A stretch of 64,000 nt of DNA from contig CM059587.1 in assembly GCA_030407085.1 (NCBI GenBank), forward strand, positions 103,995,501 to 104,059,500, in the 5' to 3' direction. The translations under genes were made by a program, and so were the position numbers. Origin of the DNA: Trichopria drosophilae (taxonomy: Eukaryota; Arthropoda; Insecta; Hymenoptera; Diapriidae). The notes beneath the pieces were generated by a model. The model had not been told where the DNA came from, ran no database searches, and saw only the letters and a program-made list of their open reading frames with translations. Below, in pieces: positions 9,496 through 21,807 of the stretch (position 1 is the stretch's first letter; every line of letters starts with the position of its first letter).

Positions 9496-11694
9496 TGCTC
9501 CAAAAAGGAAACTGGAATCCATAAATGAAAAAGCCTATTTTTTTCTACATATTCTTAATCTATTATAATTTGTTTTGACGGGTTAGGAATTTAGTTCCTA
9601 GTAAAAATTGCTTATTTCCGAAAATTCTTGGACATTTTTCAGTTGATATTTTCTAGGAAACCGTATCTAGTAATTAGAATTGACTTAGATTAATAACAGA
9701 GTCCGAATTTTGAAAAATCGATTTAAAAATTTACAGTAACATGGTACCATTTTTGCATTATCTATAGGTAATTTTACGTGTGCTGTACATGTAAATATGA
9801 TTATATCACTGTAAATTTACACTTTTTTTATTAATGTTTTAATTTACACCTTTGCTGTAAAATTATTTTTTTCAAAGTGAACAAGAAGAATATTTACATA
9901 ATGTTAGTTATAAACTTATGTAACAATCGTTTAGTAACTGCGTAATAATTTCAATAGTTCATTAATTAGTATTCTTCAAGATCGCTCCAGTATTTTAGTT
10001 GATTGTAATCTTGGTCATTATTCTGTCACTACAAGATTGCTGTAATTTAGCAATTGTTGAAAGTTTTCAACGGTTTTTTTTTTCTGACAGCGTAAAAATA
10101 ATTCATTTTTGTGTATGTAAGGAAATTTCTAGAAATTTTAATGTTCGTAGTTCCGGCCAATTTAATAATGAAATTTAAACTTTATTATAATTAATGAATA
10201 TTAATTTTTTAGTTATTTTTTAAAAATGCTCTACTGGAATCAAGCAAAATTATTCAAAGTATGTATGATATAAATGTGCATTGTAGAAGGGCACATATCA
10301 AATTCAGCGCACTGTTTACAATTCTTAACGTATGTTGTTTACGTTTCAAAGTTGTTATTCTTTTCATTTTCCGCGGTTCTTGGAAAAATTGTACCTTGCT
10401 ATTAAATTATAATCTCGCGAATATTCGTCTGGTGTGGATCGCCCTTCTGCATTGTGTAAGTTTGGTAATAAGATCATCTCTTTCCCGCCCGTTTATAATT
10501 ATGTTGTTTTCTGCCCCTAGTAACATAGGATCAGATTAAATTATATTAAGCATTGCAAGAAAATTGTGAAGAAAACCTATGTGCCTGAGCTGAGCATATA
10601 AACTCCTACGAAGTAACTGTTAAAATGTTAACGAAAATAATAACAGCAGTACTAATGATGACGATGATGATGATGATGATAATGAGGATGAGGATGAGGA
10701 TGATGATGATGAGGATGACGGCGATGATGATGATTACACTCGTATTAAAATTGCTGAAATAAGTCTTTAGGTTGTTCGTGTTAAATATCCTGAGTAAATT
10801 TTTGTAGAAACTGTCACAGTTTTATATAAAAAAGGTATCGAAAAACTGGCCACATTTTATTACTCACAAACTGGCCAACACGCAAGTTTATTTGTAAAAA
10901 ACTGGACAATATTTAGATCGAATTTCTATATGGACTACTGTACATTCAATTAATTTTAACAGTGTTTTTTTTTATAGTGGATTTATCATTTATTGGGGGT
11001 ATATACAAGAAACTCTATGGAGAATGACATTAAATTATAGGTATATAATGACATTAAAAGTTGTTTAATGTCAGATTTCAAATGTGATTCCAGCACATCT
11101 TCATTAAATTTAACGTGTTCCTTTTGACAGCGTATAGCACAATCAATATCGAAGAAAATTGTGTTGCATCGTTGTGCTAATAGATTAAATAATTAACATT
11201 TTTTAACAGCACATCGTAACGGACGTCTAGAACCATCTATTAAGTTTGCGACTTTTTCTTAGGTCCTGTTTTGAATAATATATCACTTGGTGTATGTAAC
11301 AATTTGAGGTTGGGAGTAAATAAACGAAACTTTACAAATTAAAAGTACGAAAAATCAAATGGCTACTTGCTTTTAATGCATTACAGTGTTGGGATTAAGA
11401 ATGAGGTAATTGAAATCAATAAGAAGTAGTACATAGTAATTAAACCTCAACGACTTATTAAGATTATTTGCCCATTTGGCTAAAACTTTCTTATAAATAA
11501 ATTTTGCATACTTGTGTCAGTTGTATTTAGCTGTACTCTGGTGACGTAGTTGCTTATTTTATCCAACTTTACAATATATACGCATAAAAATTGTAAGTAG
11601 GTTCTACCAAGCCTAGAAAGTACTAATTACGGCGGGGGCTCTGACAAACTTAAAATACCGATTAAATTTCGAAACCCTAAAACAGAACATTTGC
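9496..11694. other. AT-rich intergenic DNA, no gene seen
   Basis: Ordinary AT-rich sequence. An open frame of 92 codons at 10261-10539 (+) has no recognisable domain and no splice support. The only structured item is the GAT/GAG microsatellite at 10654-10734. Confidence 0.45.
10654..10734. repeat. GATGATGAG-type trinucleotide microsatellite
   Basis: About 80 bp of GAT repeats interrupted by GAG triplets and single changes. It is read as a simple repeat, since the Asp/Glu-rich frame that it could encode is not supported by flanking coding sequence. Confidence 0.93.
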
Positions 11695-12206
11695 ATTAGC
11701 AGATACTTGTATTACTCTTCGTAGAATATTATTTCATAATTTCCAGACGATTTAGTTAGTAACGACAACAATGAATGCTGTAGTCTAAATGTAATTAAAA
11801 GTCCATGAGCAACGGAGGAATATATAATATTTTTAAATGTTCATTGTTAACTTTTAACACAAAATTCAAGTGCTATTTGTTGTTAACTTATTAACATTAG
11901 ACTACATCTATTTGAGACTTTTCTTGTCGGAAACTTTGTACTCTTTTTGTGTATTTTGCACTGTTTTCGATAAGGAAGCAAAATACTGAAAGAGTTCTGA
12001 TTTTTACACTTTTTAGTATAAATTATTAGTCACTAAATTGTCTAAGAAATAGACACCAATAATTGCCATGGTGTTATAAAAGTGTACTAGTTCGTAAAAA
12101 TTGTCAACATATATTTTTTGAAATGTACAAGGAAAAATTAGAATAGTTTATTCACTATCTGAAAAATACCTGTTCGAAAAATAGCTGAAACGAACTAGTT
12201 TGTAAA

Positions 12207-13062
12207 GAGTCAAATCACGCCAAGTGAGCACACCTCCGCACCATTTGTCTCCGATCAAGCTGCAACTTGGTAGAATTGTTGTACCAACAGAGTACATGAA
12301 ATCTACCAAAAGTGGTTAAGTTATAATAACGGGTTGCCTAGATACAGGGTGTCAAAGTTCAAGTTATTTTTTGAAACGTTATTTTTCAAAAATTTCTAGC
12401 TCATACAATATTGCTCATAGGCCAAAAATGTATACAATGTTTTTTTCTACATTTTAGGTGTATTTTTCGAAAAAAAATATTTTCGGTTCGTCAAGGAGTT
12501 AGGCGGAGTTTGTCAAGTCGCTGTTCAAAACGTATTCACTTAATATCAGTTTTTGTTTAATCTTATCCAGGAAACAAGAAAAGGCTGTAATTAAAAATAA
12601 TAAGATTATTTTAAAATATGTGCAATGTCGGGCAGTGAATTTTTTTTTGTTATTCATAATCTTAAGTATCTAAGGTATTTTATTATGCAAAAAAAAAGTT
12701 AATTTGGGCATGGAGAAAGTACAAAAATTGATAATTGTTTTAAAAAAATGAAGAATTTTTAGGGAAAAAAATTTTTTTTTTCAACTGAAAATATTTTTTT
12801 CGAAAAATACACCTAAAATGGAGAAAAAACATTCTGTACATTTTTTGCCTATGAGCAATATTATAGGAGATAGAAATTTTTGAAAAGTGACGTTTCAAAA
12901 AATAACTTGAACTTTGACACCCTGTATCTAGGCAACCCGTTATTATAACTTAACCATATTTGGTAGATTTCATGTGCTCTATTGGTACAACAATTCTACC
13001 AAGTTGCAGCTTAATCGGAGACAAACGGTGCGGAGGTGTGCTCACTTGGCGTGATTTGACTC
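12207..13062. mobile_element. 856-bp foldback element nested in the left arm, 3-bp AAA duplication
   Basis: The left arm at 12207-12485 and right arm at 12787-13062 are near-identical inverted copies (about 276-279 bp) ending in GAGTCAAATCACG. AAA flanks both ends (12204-12206 and 13063-13065). The allelic empty site is preserved in the other arm of the host foldback (15941-15970), where the same sequence runs unbroken. A 3-bp duplication would fit PIF/Harbinger- or CACTA-type transposition, but the terminal bases do not settle the superfamily. No ORF inside. Confidence 0.92.
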
Positions 13063-14384
13063 AAAGATAACAAACCAACTGTGCTTGAACTATAATAAAA
13101 TTATTAAATTTTTAAATATAAAAAATGGTAAAATTTACTACTTTTTCTGATGGCAGTAATGTCTGTAGTAAGTTCAACTATTTATAGATGGTTACACAAT
13201 CTAACTAAGAAAAATAGTTCAGTGATTTCTTTTGTTCAAGGAACTATTTTCGAAAATATAAACTATTTTTTTTAGTAGATTGAATAACTGTATTATGTAA
13301 TATAGACGAACACATGTTCGATGTCGCAAAATGTGATGCGGAATCGCGATAGAATATTAGCATAGAATTTATTGCTACCACCGTAGATATAATATTTTTG
13401 GTAAATAAGTGAAATCATATAGAGACCACATTCTGTGGTCAATATCCGTTTAATTACATCGAGAAGAAAGATTAACATGGAAATAAGTATTAAAAACTTT
13501 TCAGAAGCCTGGAAACTCGCAGAATATGTCAATAAATTTGAAAACATGATGAATTATTTCTAAAAAGTACAAAAATTTGCAGTTAGGGTTGCGATTTGAT
13601 TTTTGAGAAGAAAAAAATTGATGTGGAAGTAAGTAATCGGTATTAGAGATGGAAGGAAATATTACTTCATAAAAGAATTGACAAATTATCCAACAGGTCT
13701 TTTTTTTGTCAGTGTTAAGACGCGAGCAATCTGTTAAAAATAGTTAGATTGCCTATTTTTATAGTTTTATTATTTCTATAATTTATTATCTAGTATCTTT
13801 AGTTATTAACGTATTTCAATGAAATAGTCCTGACTACTATTTTAATGAGTTAAAACGGGACAGAGCTGTTACCAATTGACTAATTGGTTGATTTACGGAA
13901 TCAAAATATTTATTTCAACGACTATTGATTATAAAATGACAGACTGGACATAGTTTCAGCAACTAAAAAACATTTTTAGCTGAATTTACTGTTTTTTCAG
14001 TTTGTTCATAAAAAAATTTTGTTTCCATGTATACTTCACTAAAGAAGAAATATATATTAAAAAATAGTTCAAATATATATTTGATTTGTTATTTAAATAA
14101 ATATTTACTTAAATTCAGACTTTTTTCATAATATTAAAGAAAGATGCATTAAAAATTTTCAATTTAAATTACTTCCAGACGATCAGAATACTAACTGTAA
14201 ATTAGAAATAAACAAATTAGGATAGAAAATAATTTCAATTGAAAAAATCAAATTTTCAGTTACTGGGATTGCAAAGGATATAATAGAAGTGTTCGGGGGC
14301 ATACCTGTGAACAGAAGGGCCTAAAGTAAATATCATAAAAACAATGAGACCTTAAGGCACATCTGATACCAGATTTTCCGTACA

Positions 14385-14545
14385 AGACGATGGCAATTCA
14401 TCCCTCCGATCTTCAGCAGCCAATCGGATCGGTTAGTTGCCGGAGGGTACAGCTTCCTGGACCCCCGCCCCCGGGCTGTTTTACTAAGTGAATCGCCCTA
14501 ACCTCCTCCTTCCTGGCTTTACTTCCAGAGATACATCATATGCTT
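14385..14545. other. GC-rich, potentially structured island in the foldback spacer
   Basis: About 150 bp is strikingly GC-rich within DNA that is mostly A and T. It contains CCCTCCGATC...GCCGGAGGG, able to form a 7-bp stem around an inner CCGAT/ATCGG stem, and then CCCCCGCCCCCGGGC. It could be a captured gene fragment, a Pol III/SINE piece or a promoter remnant. I do not recognise it as a known RNA. Confidence 0.4.
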
Positions 14546-16559
14546 GCCTTTTATGCGGTAATACGAGAGCACATGCCCCATGATACTCTTTTGTTGTTTT
14601 GCAAACAAATCATTTTCGTCTAGCTTACCTTTATTTTCAGGTATTTTTTTAAAGAAATATTGCCATAGTATATTACAAACAATGTATATAGGTTAGGTTA
14701 ATATTGCCATAGTATATTTAAAAATTGTAATAAGTCAACATCGACAAAATTCAAAAAAATGAATGGTGATTATCGCAGTTATTTCATTAACTTTTTACAC
14801 TTATAAAAAGTAAGAAAAATTCTGTTGATCGTATTTTTGGAAAGTATTTTAACCAATCTATTCACTGAAATATTTTTTAAATCGTAGACACTAAAATTAA
14901 TGATAATTCAGTGAAATTAATTGATATTATATTAATATATTTGTGGTACACGCAGAGAAATTATAAGTAAACTCTACTAAACTTAGGAAGTAGTAGTGAC
15001 TAATCGGACTGTCTCAAAAATAATAGTGATTACATGGAAAAAAAATAAATGGTTGAACCAACTAAAAAAATTCAGCTAAAAGTGTTGGGTATATTTCAGA
15101 ACTTTTGTTAGTTGCTGCAACTATTTTAATGGCTTAAAACAATTATTTCAATTAGTTAAATGTTAACAGTCCTGTTGTAACTAATTAAAATAGTAATTAC
15201 GACTATTTCAAATAATTGGAATGTATTAATAATAATTAATAGATAATATTAATTAATAATATTAATAATTAATAGATAATAAATAATAAAAATTATATTA
15301 AAACTATAAAAATAGGCAATCTAACTGTTTCTTTTTGTTAACATATTGCTCGCGTCTGAACGCTGACAAAAAAGAATTGTTGGATAATTTGTCAGTTCTT
15401 TGATGAAGTAATATTTCCTTCCATCTCTACTACTAATTATTTGCTTGAATATCAATTTTTTCTTCTTAAACATCAAATGGTAACTCTAACCTCAAATTTT
15501 CTACTTTTTATATATAATTCATTATAGCTTCATATATTTTGATACATTCTGCCAGTTTCCATGTTTCTGAAATATTTTTAACACTTATGGCCCTCGGAAG
15601 CCTCCACGCGGTTTATTTACCAAAAATATCATATTGACAGATGGATAGCAATAAATTCCCATTCTAATGTTCTATCGTCATTCCGCATCACATTTCGCTA
15701 CATTGTGTTCATCTTTATTACACGATATAGTTATTCTATCTACTAAAAAATTAGTTAATATTTACGACAATAGTTCTTTGAACAAAAAAATGACTGAACT
15801 ATTTTTCTCAGTCCAATCTCAACAATTTTTAAATAGTTGAACTTACTACATGGCATCACTAAGATATCAAAAAAGATTGTCAATTTTACCATTTTTTACA
15901 GTTAAAAATTTACCAAATTTAAAATAGTTCAACCACAGTTGGTTTGTTATCTTTACAAACTAGTTCGTTTGAACTATTTTTCGAAATGGTATTTTTCAGA
16001 GAGTCGAATCAACTATTCTCTTTTTTCCGTGTATGATTCGAAATGTAAAAATAGACCATTTTTATGAAGTAGTACACTTTTATAACACCTTGGAAATTAT
16101 TTGTAGGCAATTAGTGACCAATAGTTTATTCTAATGATCTGTGAATTTGGTTAAAAGTGTAAAAATCAGTACTACTTCATTGTTCTGCTGCCATATCGAA
16201 AACAGTGTCAAATACATGAAAAGAGTATACCGTTTCCTACAAAAAGTAAAAAATAGTTGTCTACTGTTAATAATTTAGACACAAATAATGCTTAAATTTT
16301 GTGTTAAAAGTTAAGATTGAACTTTTAAAAATATTACATATTCCATATTCCTCCGTTGCTCATGGAATTCCAGTCACATTTAGATGACAACATTCACTTT
16401 TATTATTACTAATATTCTCAAAAGTAATACAAGTATACCTGCTCATAGTTTAGTATTTTATAAAAAAATGTTTTAAACGCAATTTTTTAAAAAATTGATC
16501 ACCATCATTCGAAAAAGTGACTTGGAAACTAATTGCATAAATAAAACGATGCAAAAATC

Positions 16560-16598
16560 CATTTTCAAATTGTGCATGTCTGGACGTTAAAGGGTTAA
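16560..16598 (-). mobile_element. Lone piggyBac-like terminus (TTAA-CCCTTTAACG)
   Basis: Read on the minus strand from 16598, the sequence is TTAA, CCCTTTAACGTCCA, GACATGCACA and then an AATTT run. This resembles the end at 61055 (CCCATTAATGCCCA, AATGCACA). TTAA followed by CCC is the piggyBac pattern. No partner end was found on the left of the adjacent foldback, so this may be a solo or decayed terminus. Confidence 0.4.
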
Positions 16599-17129
16599 AG
16601 TGTTCCTAAGTGTTAAATACTTGGTAAAATTTACTAATGGTATTTCTTTTATACCAAATTTTATAAAAATGTAAAAATTCTCTACAATTACCACTTTCTA
16701 TTGTAATTTTACAATATTTGTTACACATTTATATCTTAACGTATTTGTTTATTTCAGTAAATTTTGCTACACAGATGGGTCCTTTTTCCTATTTTTAATG
16801 CGACACAATGCGCAAATTTTGATTATGGATTTAAATAATGGCAAAATTGTCGTATATATAAGATTGGTAACGCATTGATTCTACTCGCATTACACAATAT
16901 GGTTGAATTAAGTGACAAATTACTATAGTATTTAAAGCAGTTTCATACCCTAAAAAGGTTTGAGTAATTAGCTCAGTGCAATCGACAGTAGTAAATATAT
17001 GTATTGTATTTTTAAAGATTGTAAATTTTTTTAGAATAACATCGTATATTGGTAAAATCACTGGAGAATAAAACTATTTAGTTGACACTTGTTACTCGTG
17101 AGCGTTTACTGTCGTGATTACAATTCTGG

Positions 17130-17670
17130 AATCAGATACCGAAAATTAAAAATGGTGAATCCAATATGTAGGATAAGTTTTTTAAAAAGTGCATTTGTTT
17201 AAAACGTGATAGTTTGGAGTTTTTGGGGTCGGTGATTACGAATATGGAATCTTATTTTAAAAATTAAAAATGGCGTACGAACTTGAGAAAACTCTGAATA
17301 CTACAATTTTTCTATTATTTTAAAATATTGTTTTAATCTTTTTCCCGTTTTCGAATTGTCTTTTCAGATTTAAAAAAAATGACATCAGGTACTATTCATC
17401 CAGAATAGAATCACTAAAATGTCACGTAATAAGCAAATTCATTAACTTTTTTGATAACTCATTTGCCATATTGGATCAGTAATTTTGAATATTTGAAATC
17501 TGATTAAAGATTCTTAATCAGCGACCTCAAAAACATCTCATGTTAGTAGCAAGATTTTATAAAATATAAATTCGTTTTTAAAAAATCGTCCACCATATTT
17601 GATCCGATGTTTTGAATTTTAACATTTTTAATCCAGATTTGTAATCAATAACCCCAAAAACATGAGTAGT
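17130..17670. repeat. Decayed copies of the GATTACGAATCC/AAAATGGCGGATCC module
   Basis: Two copies in forward orientation (about 17115-17180 and 17230-17280) and two inverted copies (about 17464-17540 and 17590-17665) resemble the roughly 120-bp units of the piggyBac-like element at 0.9-1.4 kb. Signatures are AAAATGGTGAATCCAATATG and CAGCGACCTCAAAAACAT. The arrangement is direct-direct-inverted-inverted. Confidence 0.7.
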
Positions 17671-17756
17671 CACATACAGTGTATCTGTACGACTTTTAAT
17701 TGCGATTGTCGAGCATATGGAATTTTCTATCTAGAATAGATAATCGCGAAAAAGTA

Positions 17757-18920
17757 TAAAATCGTAGAATTTTTTACTTCATTTAATTTCTGAAAAAGTT
17801 GACCTCCAATCGAAAAATAATGTAGGGAGAAGTTGTCGATATTAAAAAGACAATTTAAAAAAAAAACGTTTTTAATTTTTTTCTCGCTGGAGAAACGATA
17901 TTTTTTTACCAAATTAGGAGGAATCGTACCTTTTCATGCCCCAAATGGCGTTAATAAATTATTTTTAGTTAACTTAATCAATACTACAAAAGAAAAAAGT
18001 GGTACATTTATTTACATAAGATAAGGAAAGACTAAAATATTATTTTTTACTTGCAGTGTAAAATATACTATTTAGGCATAAAATATCTTTTTTAACATGT
18101 TTTCCTGACGAAATGTTTAGGGTACTAATATTTTATTCCATTAAATATCGGAATTTATTTGAATAAGTTAAAAATGTGCTTCAGCGAATTTGAAGCAATA
18201 ATTACAAAAATGACTTTTTAAAGAAATTGGTGAATTAAATGAACTACATGTTTAGAAAAGACATAATTATATTAAAATAGTCAATACAATTTATGTATAT
18301 GTATAAATATACAAGATTTAATATAAATACAGTTAAATTTACTTAAATTTCAATAAATGATAGCAAATTTGAAGAAATAATTGGAAAAATTACTTTTTGA
18401 AAATACGTTTTTACTTATATTTTTTACTTTATATTTTTTTGCAATTTTCTCGAATTTTTGAACGTGATGTCAATTTTGATGCAGTCCATCTGAAAATAGA
18501 CATTTTAAAGAAAAAAAATCTAATACAAAAACGTTTAAAAATCAAAAAGATCAACACGAAAATGTTTCGGTTGAATTTAGAGATAATTTTTCGGTTTTGA
18601 TTCAATATAACACATAAAAATATATATTTTTATATGAAAAAATTACGCCTTATTTGGGGCATGAAAAGATAAGTTTCCTCAAAATTTGGTGACAAATTTT
18701 GTTGTGGGCGAAACAAATTAAAAACGAAAAACTTTTTTTTTTTGTTGAATATCTAATAAATTTTAGGTTGTGTTAAAAATGATGTATTCGAAAGTTCTTT
18801 TTAATATCTACAATCTCAGGCTCCATTATTTTTCGATTGGAGATCAACTTTCGCCGGCAATAAAAGGAACTAAAAAATGTTTTTCTATACTTTTTTATAT
18901 TTGAAGTAAAAAACAATTAC
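17757..18920. repeat. Inverted-repeat element, arms ~200 bp
   Basis: GACCTCCAATCGAAAAATAA near 17801 is matched by the complement of TTATTTTTCGATTGGAGATC near 18827. TTTTCATGCCCCAAAT near 17931 matches the complement of ATTTGGGGCATGAAAAG near 18652. Between the arms lies a short direct duplication (CGAATTTGAAGCAATAATTA near 18184 and GCAAATTTGAAGAAATAATT near 18363). Short open frames at 17833-18024 and 18397-18600 are AT-rich and read as chance. Confidence 0.75.
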
Positions 18921-19873
18921 AAAATATTTTACTTTTTCTGTACTTTGTCCAGCATACGTGAAATTTAAGATGACGTTACTTAAAAATATATAGTCATAAA
19001 ACACCAGGGAGAGTATCGAAATAGTTATCAAAATTGTTAAAAAGAATTCATTTTAACCTTTATATGTATTAATTTTAATAATTTTTAATATCATTTCATA
19101 TGACGTCGATTTAATTGTGGTGTATTGAATTATTGGATAATTTTATTAATTTGTTTTAGATGTACAACTTTCTAAAGTATCCTCAAGCATGTAATGACAT
19201 TTTTTTTTAGATGTACTTTTTTTAAAAGTGTCATAAATATAAGAAAAAGTAAATAAAAAACGATAAAGGAATCATTTAAAAACATAATATACAATGGTGT
19301 ATCGATATTAGTACATAAACTTAATTATGTTCATAACGAATAAAATAAGACTGGTTATTAGAAATCTCCGAATAAAATTAGAATGCAGATGGCAAAGACA
19401 TATGACATCAATTTCTTCTTGTAGGTAAATAAATCCATTACATTAAAAATCGAATAAAAAAAGATAGGTAATAGATCGATACAGAATTTTTTTTTATTCG
19501 ATGCGATTCTGCTTTCCGGCACGTGCCGGACGTCCAGAAAAAACACAGCAGGACCAGCTGGTATGTGCATTTTTTTACAGGACCTGCTTAGAAAAAGATA
19601 CTACAACTTAAAAAAACTTATAGTTACTCGGACAATATTGATACGAAAAGAATGAGGAAAAAAGAAATGTAAAATACGTCCAGGATTTCTTGTATGACCG
19701 GAAGTGCAATATCGAGGGTAAAGATACTGACAAAAAATGAAACGCAAGAATGGGTCGTGTGCGGTTGCCGAAAAGCCACAGCTTTACGATTTTTGTGACA
19801 ATTTTATAATACAGCAAACGATCGTAAGAGTCTTTAAATCAATCCTATCGACGTTTAGACTTAAATAAAGACT
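18921..19873. other. AT-rich DNA with one GC-rich palindrome
   Basis: No gene is recognised; minus-strand open frames of about 70 codons (19358-19570 and 19608-19817) lack motifs. A perfect 16-bp palindrome, TCCGGCACGTGCCGGA, with a central CACGTG E-box lies at 19515-19530. It is unusual in this composition. Confidence 0.45.
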
Positions 19874-20040
19874 TCTTTCTAAATTTATTGGAGTGATAAT
19901 TGAGTCACTCTGGAGAAAGAATGAGTTATTGCTTTTTCCGAGTGGATTTCATTCTTTAAGGATTAATCTTTCATTCTTTAAGAGTGAAAATTCACTAATC
20001 CACGACAGTGGCTAAATTTTCAATCCATCAACAGTGAATC
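19874..20040. mobile_element. MITE, GAGTGAAAATTGAG family, copy A
   Basis: The left end is TCTAAATTTATTGGAGTG, then ATAATTGAGTCACTC. The right side is CAGTGGCTAAATTTTCAATC followed by an AGTGAAT block. It is clearly related to copies at 26.2, 27.6, 31.3 and 32.7 kb and is about 165 bp. The terminal inverted repeats have diverged. Confidence 0.65.
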
Positions 20041-20049
20041 CTTATGTCA

Positions 20050-21807
20050 ATAAATTTCGATAGAGCAAAATTTATCTTCACATTCATTTGAATTTACTAA
20101 ATGTTATTGAATCGGTACCATGATTTAGTTTTATTTAGTAAATATTTATTTAGTCAATATTACTAAGTTTGTTTTCAGTATATAAAACAAAGTCTAATAA
20201 ACTTAATAATGCATTACTTTTCTTAGTATTGTCAAAAACTGATTAAGACTCCTTTTTTTAGCATTGAGGGTAGAACGACCTGACTTCCAGTTAAAATCAT
20301 CACTTGCACTTTGGCATTCATGTCACTAAAACATGATATTTTATTCCCATTTTCTAGGTGTTCAAAAGAATCCTTTGTTTACTTGAACCGAGCAAAACAA
20401 AAACGCCTGTAAGGGATCCTTTAATTAAATTTTAATTTCCGAACCTTTTTTGTTTCTTATGGCAATATGTCACAATTTGCTTGAAAGAGGACTGAGCTTC
20501 TAAATGGTTTAAAGTTCTGCCCGCAACATTACACAAATTTACAAATGCTTTGCAGGTTCTCTTTTGAAATCGTCATTAATCTCCATAAGCCAAAGTCTGG
20601 AGCAGGTATTTCACACCAGGTACTCCAGGTAGTTCTTATGAATAGAAAGTTGAGCGGTTTTACTCTTTCCTTCGACATTGAGATGAATGAATGACGTGGT
20701 AAGGGTGGTTCCCTTTGCACCTTTGCTTTCATTGTTTTTTTAAGTCACTCAAAGACAATATAGATTATTATCGGTCATTTGACTTTTACTACCCTAAATA
20801 ATTATTCTTGGCAAGTTTTGAAAGGTTTTGAGAATGTTTACGTCCGCTTCGGCAAATATTCTAGGGTTATTATCCTCATATATAAACAGAAAGATTCTTT
20901 AAATCTGTAACAAGTTAATTAGTTACCCTATTTTGAGATTTATATGACCAAAAAAAGGTTTATATAACTATTTTTAATTAAATTTAATTTTAATTTAATT
21001 TTATTTTTAGGTGCAAAATGACGTACATAAAATAGTATTAAAAGCGACGTCTTTATTTATTATACTGAACTTGAAATTAATGAAATTGTCGACTTTCACT
21101 TTTTACACAAATTTTAGTCAGTTATGTCGGCGATTTAGAAGCTGTACGGTGTAATTAGGAATATAAACCCATTAAGTTCTGAAATTTTTTTATTATAGTT
21201 TTCAACGGTTGTCTTCTGTTTGAAAAAAGATTCTAAAAAATGTCTAGCCAAGTATATCTGATGTAAAATTAGCTGAATTTTCAGATTCTTTTAATAGATG
21301 TTGGAAAAAATGTTCCCATAAAAACTATATATCTCCAAAAAAAAAACATGAATTTTTCTTATGTATTATTTTTATCTCGTTTTTTTACATTGAAGTGGTT
21401 TCAGAATTTCTGTTTAAAGTAAAGAAATTGTATCCTGGAGACTTGAACTTAAAATGTACACAGTAGCATTTTCAAAAAAAAGTTAAAGCATCAAAAATGC
21501 CCACGACAAAAACGACAAAATCGACGGCAATTTTTAATTAAAAAATAAGAAATTTTCTGAATGCGCTAATCGAAAAGTTCTTAGAATTGGTCAAAGAACG
21601 TGCATAAATTTTGCAGACCATTGCAAAACTTTTCTACAATTTAAAAAAAAATGGCAAAATTTTTAAAAAGTTAAAAATATTATGTAAAAATTACAGGCTG
21701 TTTATTTACTAAATTTAAGATTTTTTTTGGTCTGCAACATTTTTTTCGAAAGTCTATCAATTTAAATACAAAGTTTTTGTTTATTTTTGAAATTTTTGAA
21801 ATTTAAA
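20050..21807. other. AT-rich DNA, no supported gene
   Basis: A 67-codon minus-strand frame (20529-20732) has protein-like composition (the segment WCEIPAPDFGLWRLM), but no recognised domain and no splice support. The stretch near 21570-21605 (AGTTCTTAGAATTGGTCAAA) matches a module inside the palindrome at 59.6-61.0 kb, so part of this region is a diverged repeat. Confidence 0.4.

Larger units (their letters stand above)
11695..16445. mobile_element. Large foldback element, arms ~1.4-1.5 kb
   Basis: The left arm (about 11695-14031, including an 856-bp insertion) is the reverse complement of the right arm (about 15031-16445). Anchors are CCATGAGCAACGGAGGAA at 11803-11820 against 16348-16365, the GACGCGAGCAAT block near 13720 against 15350, and TTTCCATGTA near 14022 against 15030. 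Both arms are diverged with indels, so the element is old. The roughly 1-kb spacer (14032-15030) includes a short GC-rich island. No transposase reading frame survives. Outer boundaries are uncertain by some tens of bases. Confidence 0.88.

Noticed and set aside
13293..13547. 84-aa hydrophobic minus-strand frame as a membrane protein
   Set aside because: It lies in an arm of the large foldback, and the matching sequence in the other arm does not keep the frame.
14685..14705. TAGGTTAGGTTAA as insect telomeric TTAGG repeats
   Set aside because: Only two units; far too short for a telomeric or subtelomeric tract.
20529..20732. 67-aa minus-strand frame as a transposase fragment
   Set aside because: Protein-like words (WCEIPAPDFGLWRLM), but no recognisable catalytic motif, terminal repeats or longer homologous frame around it.
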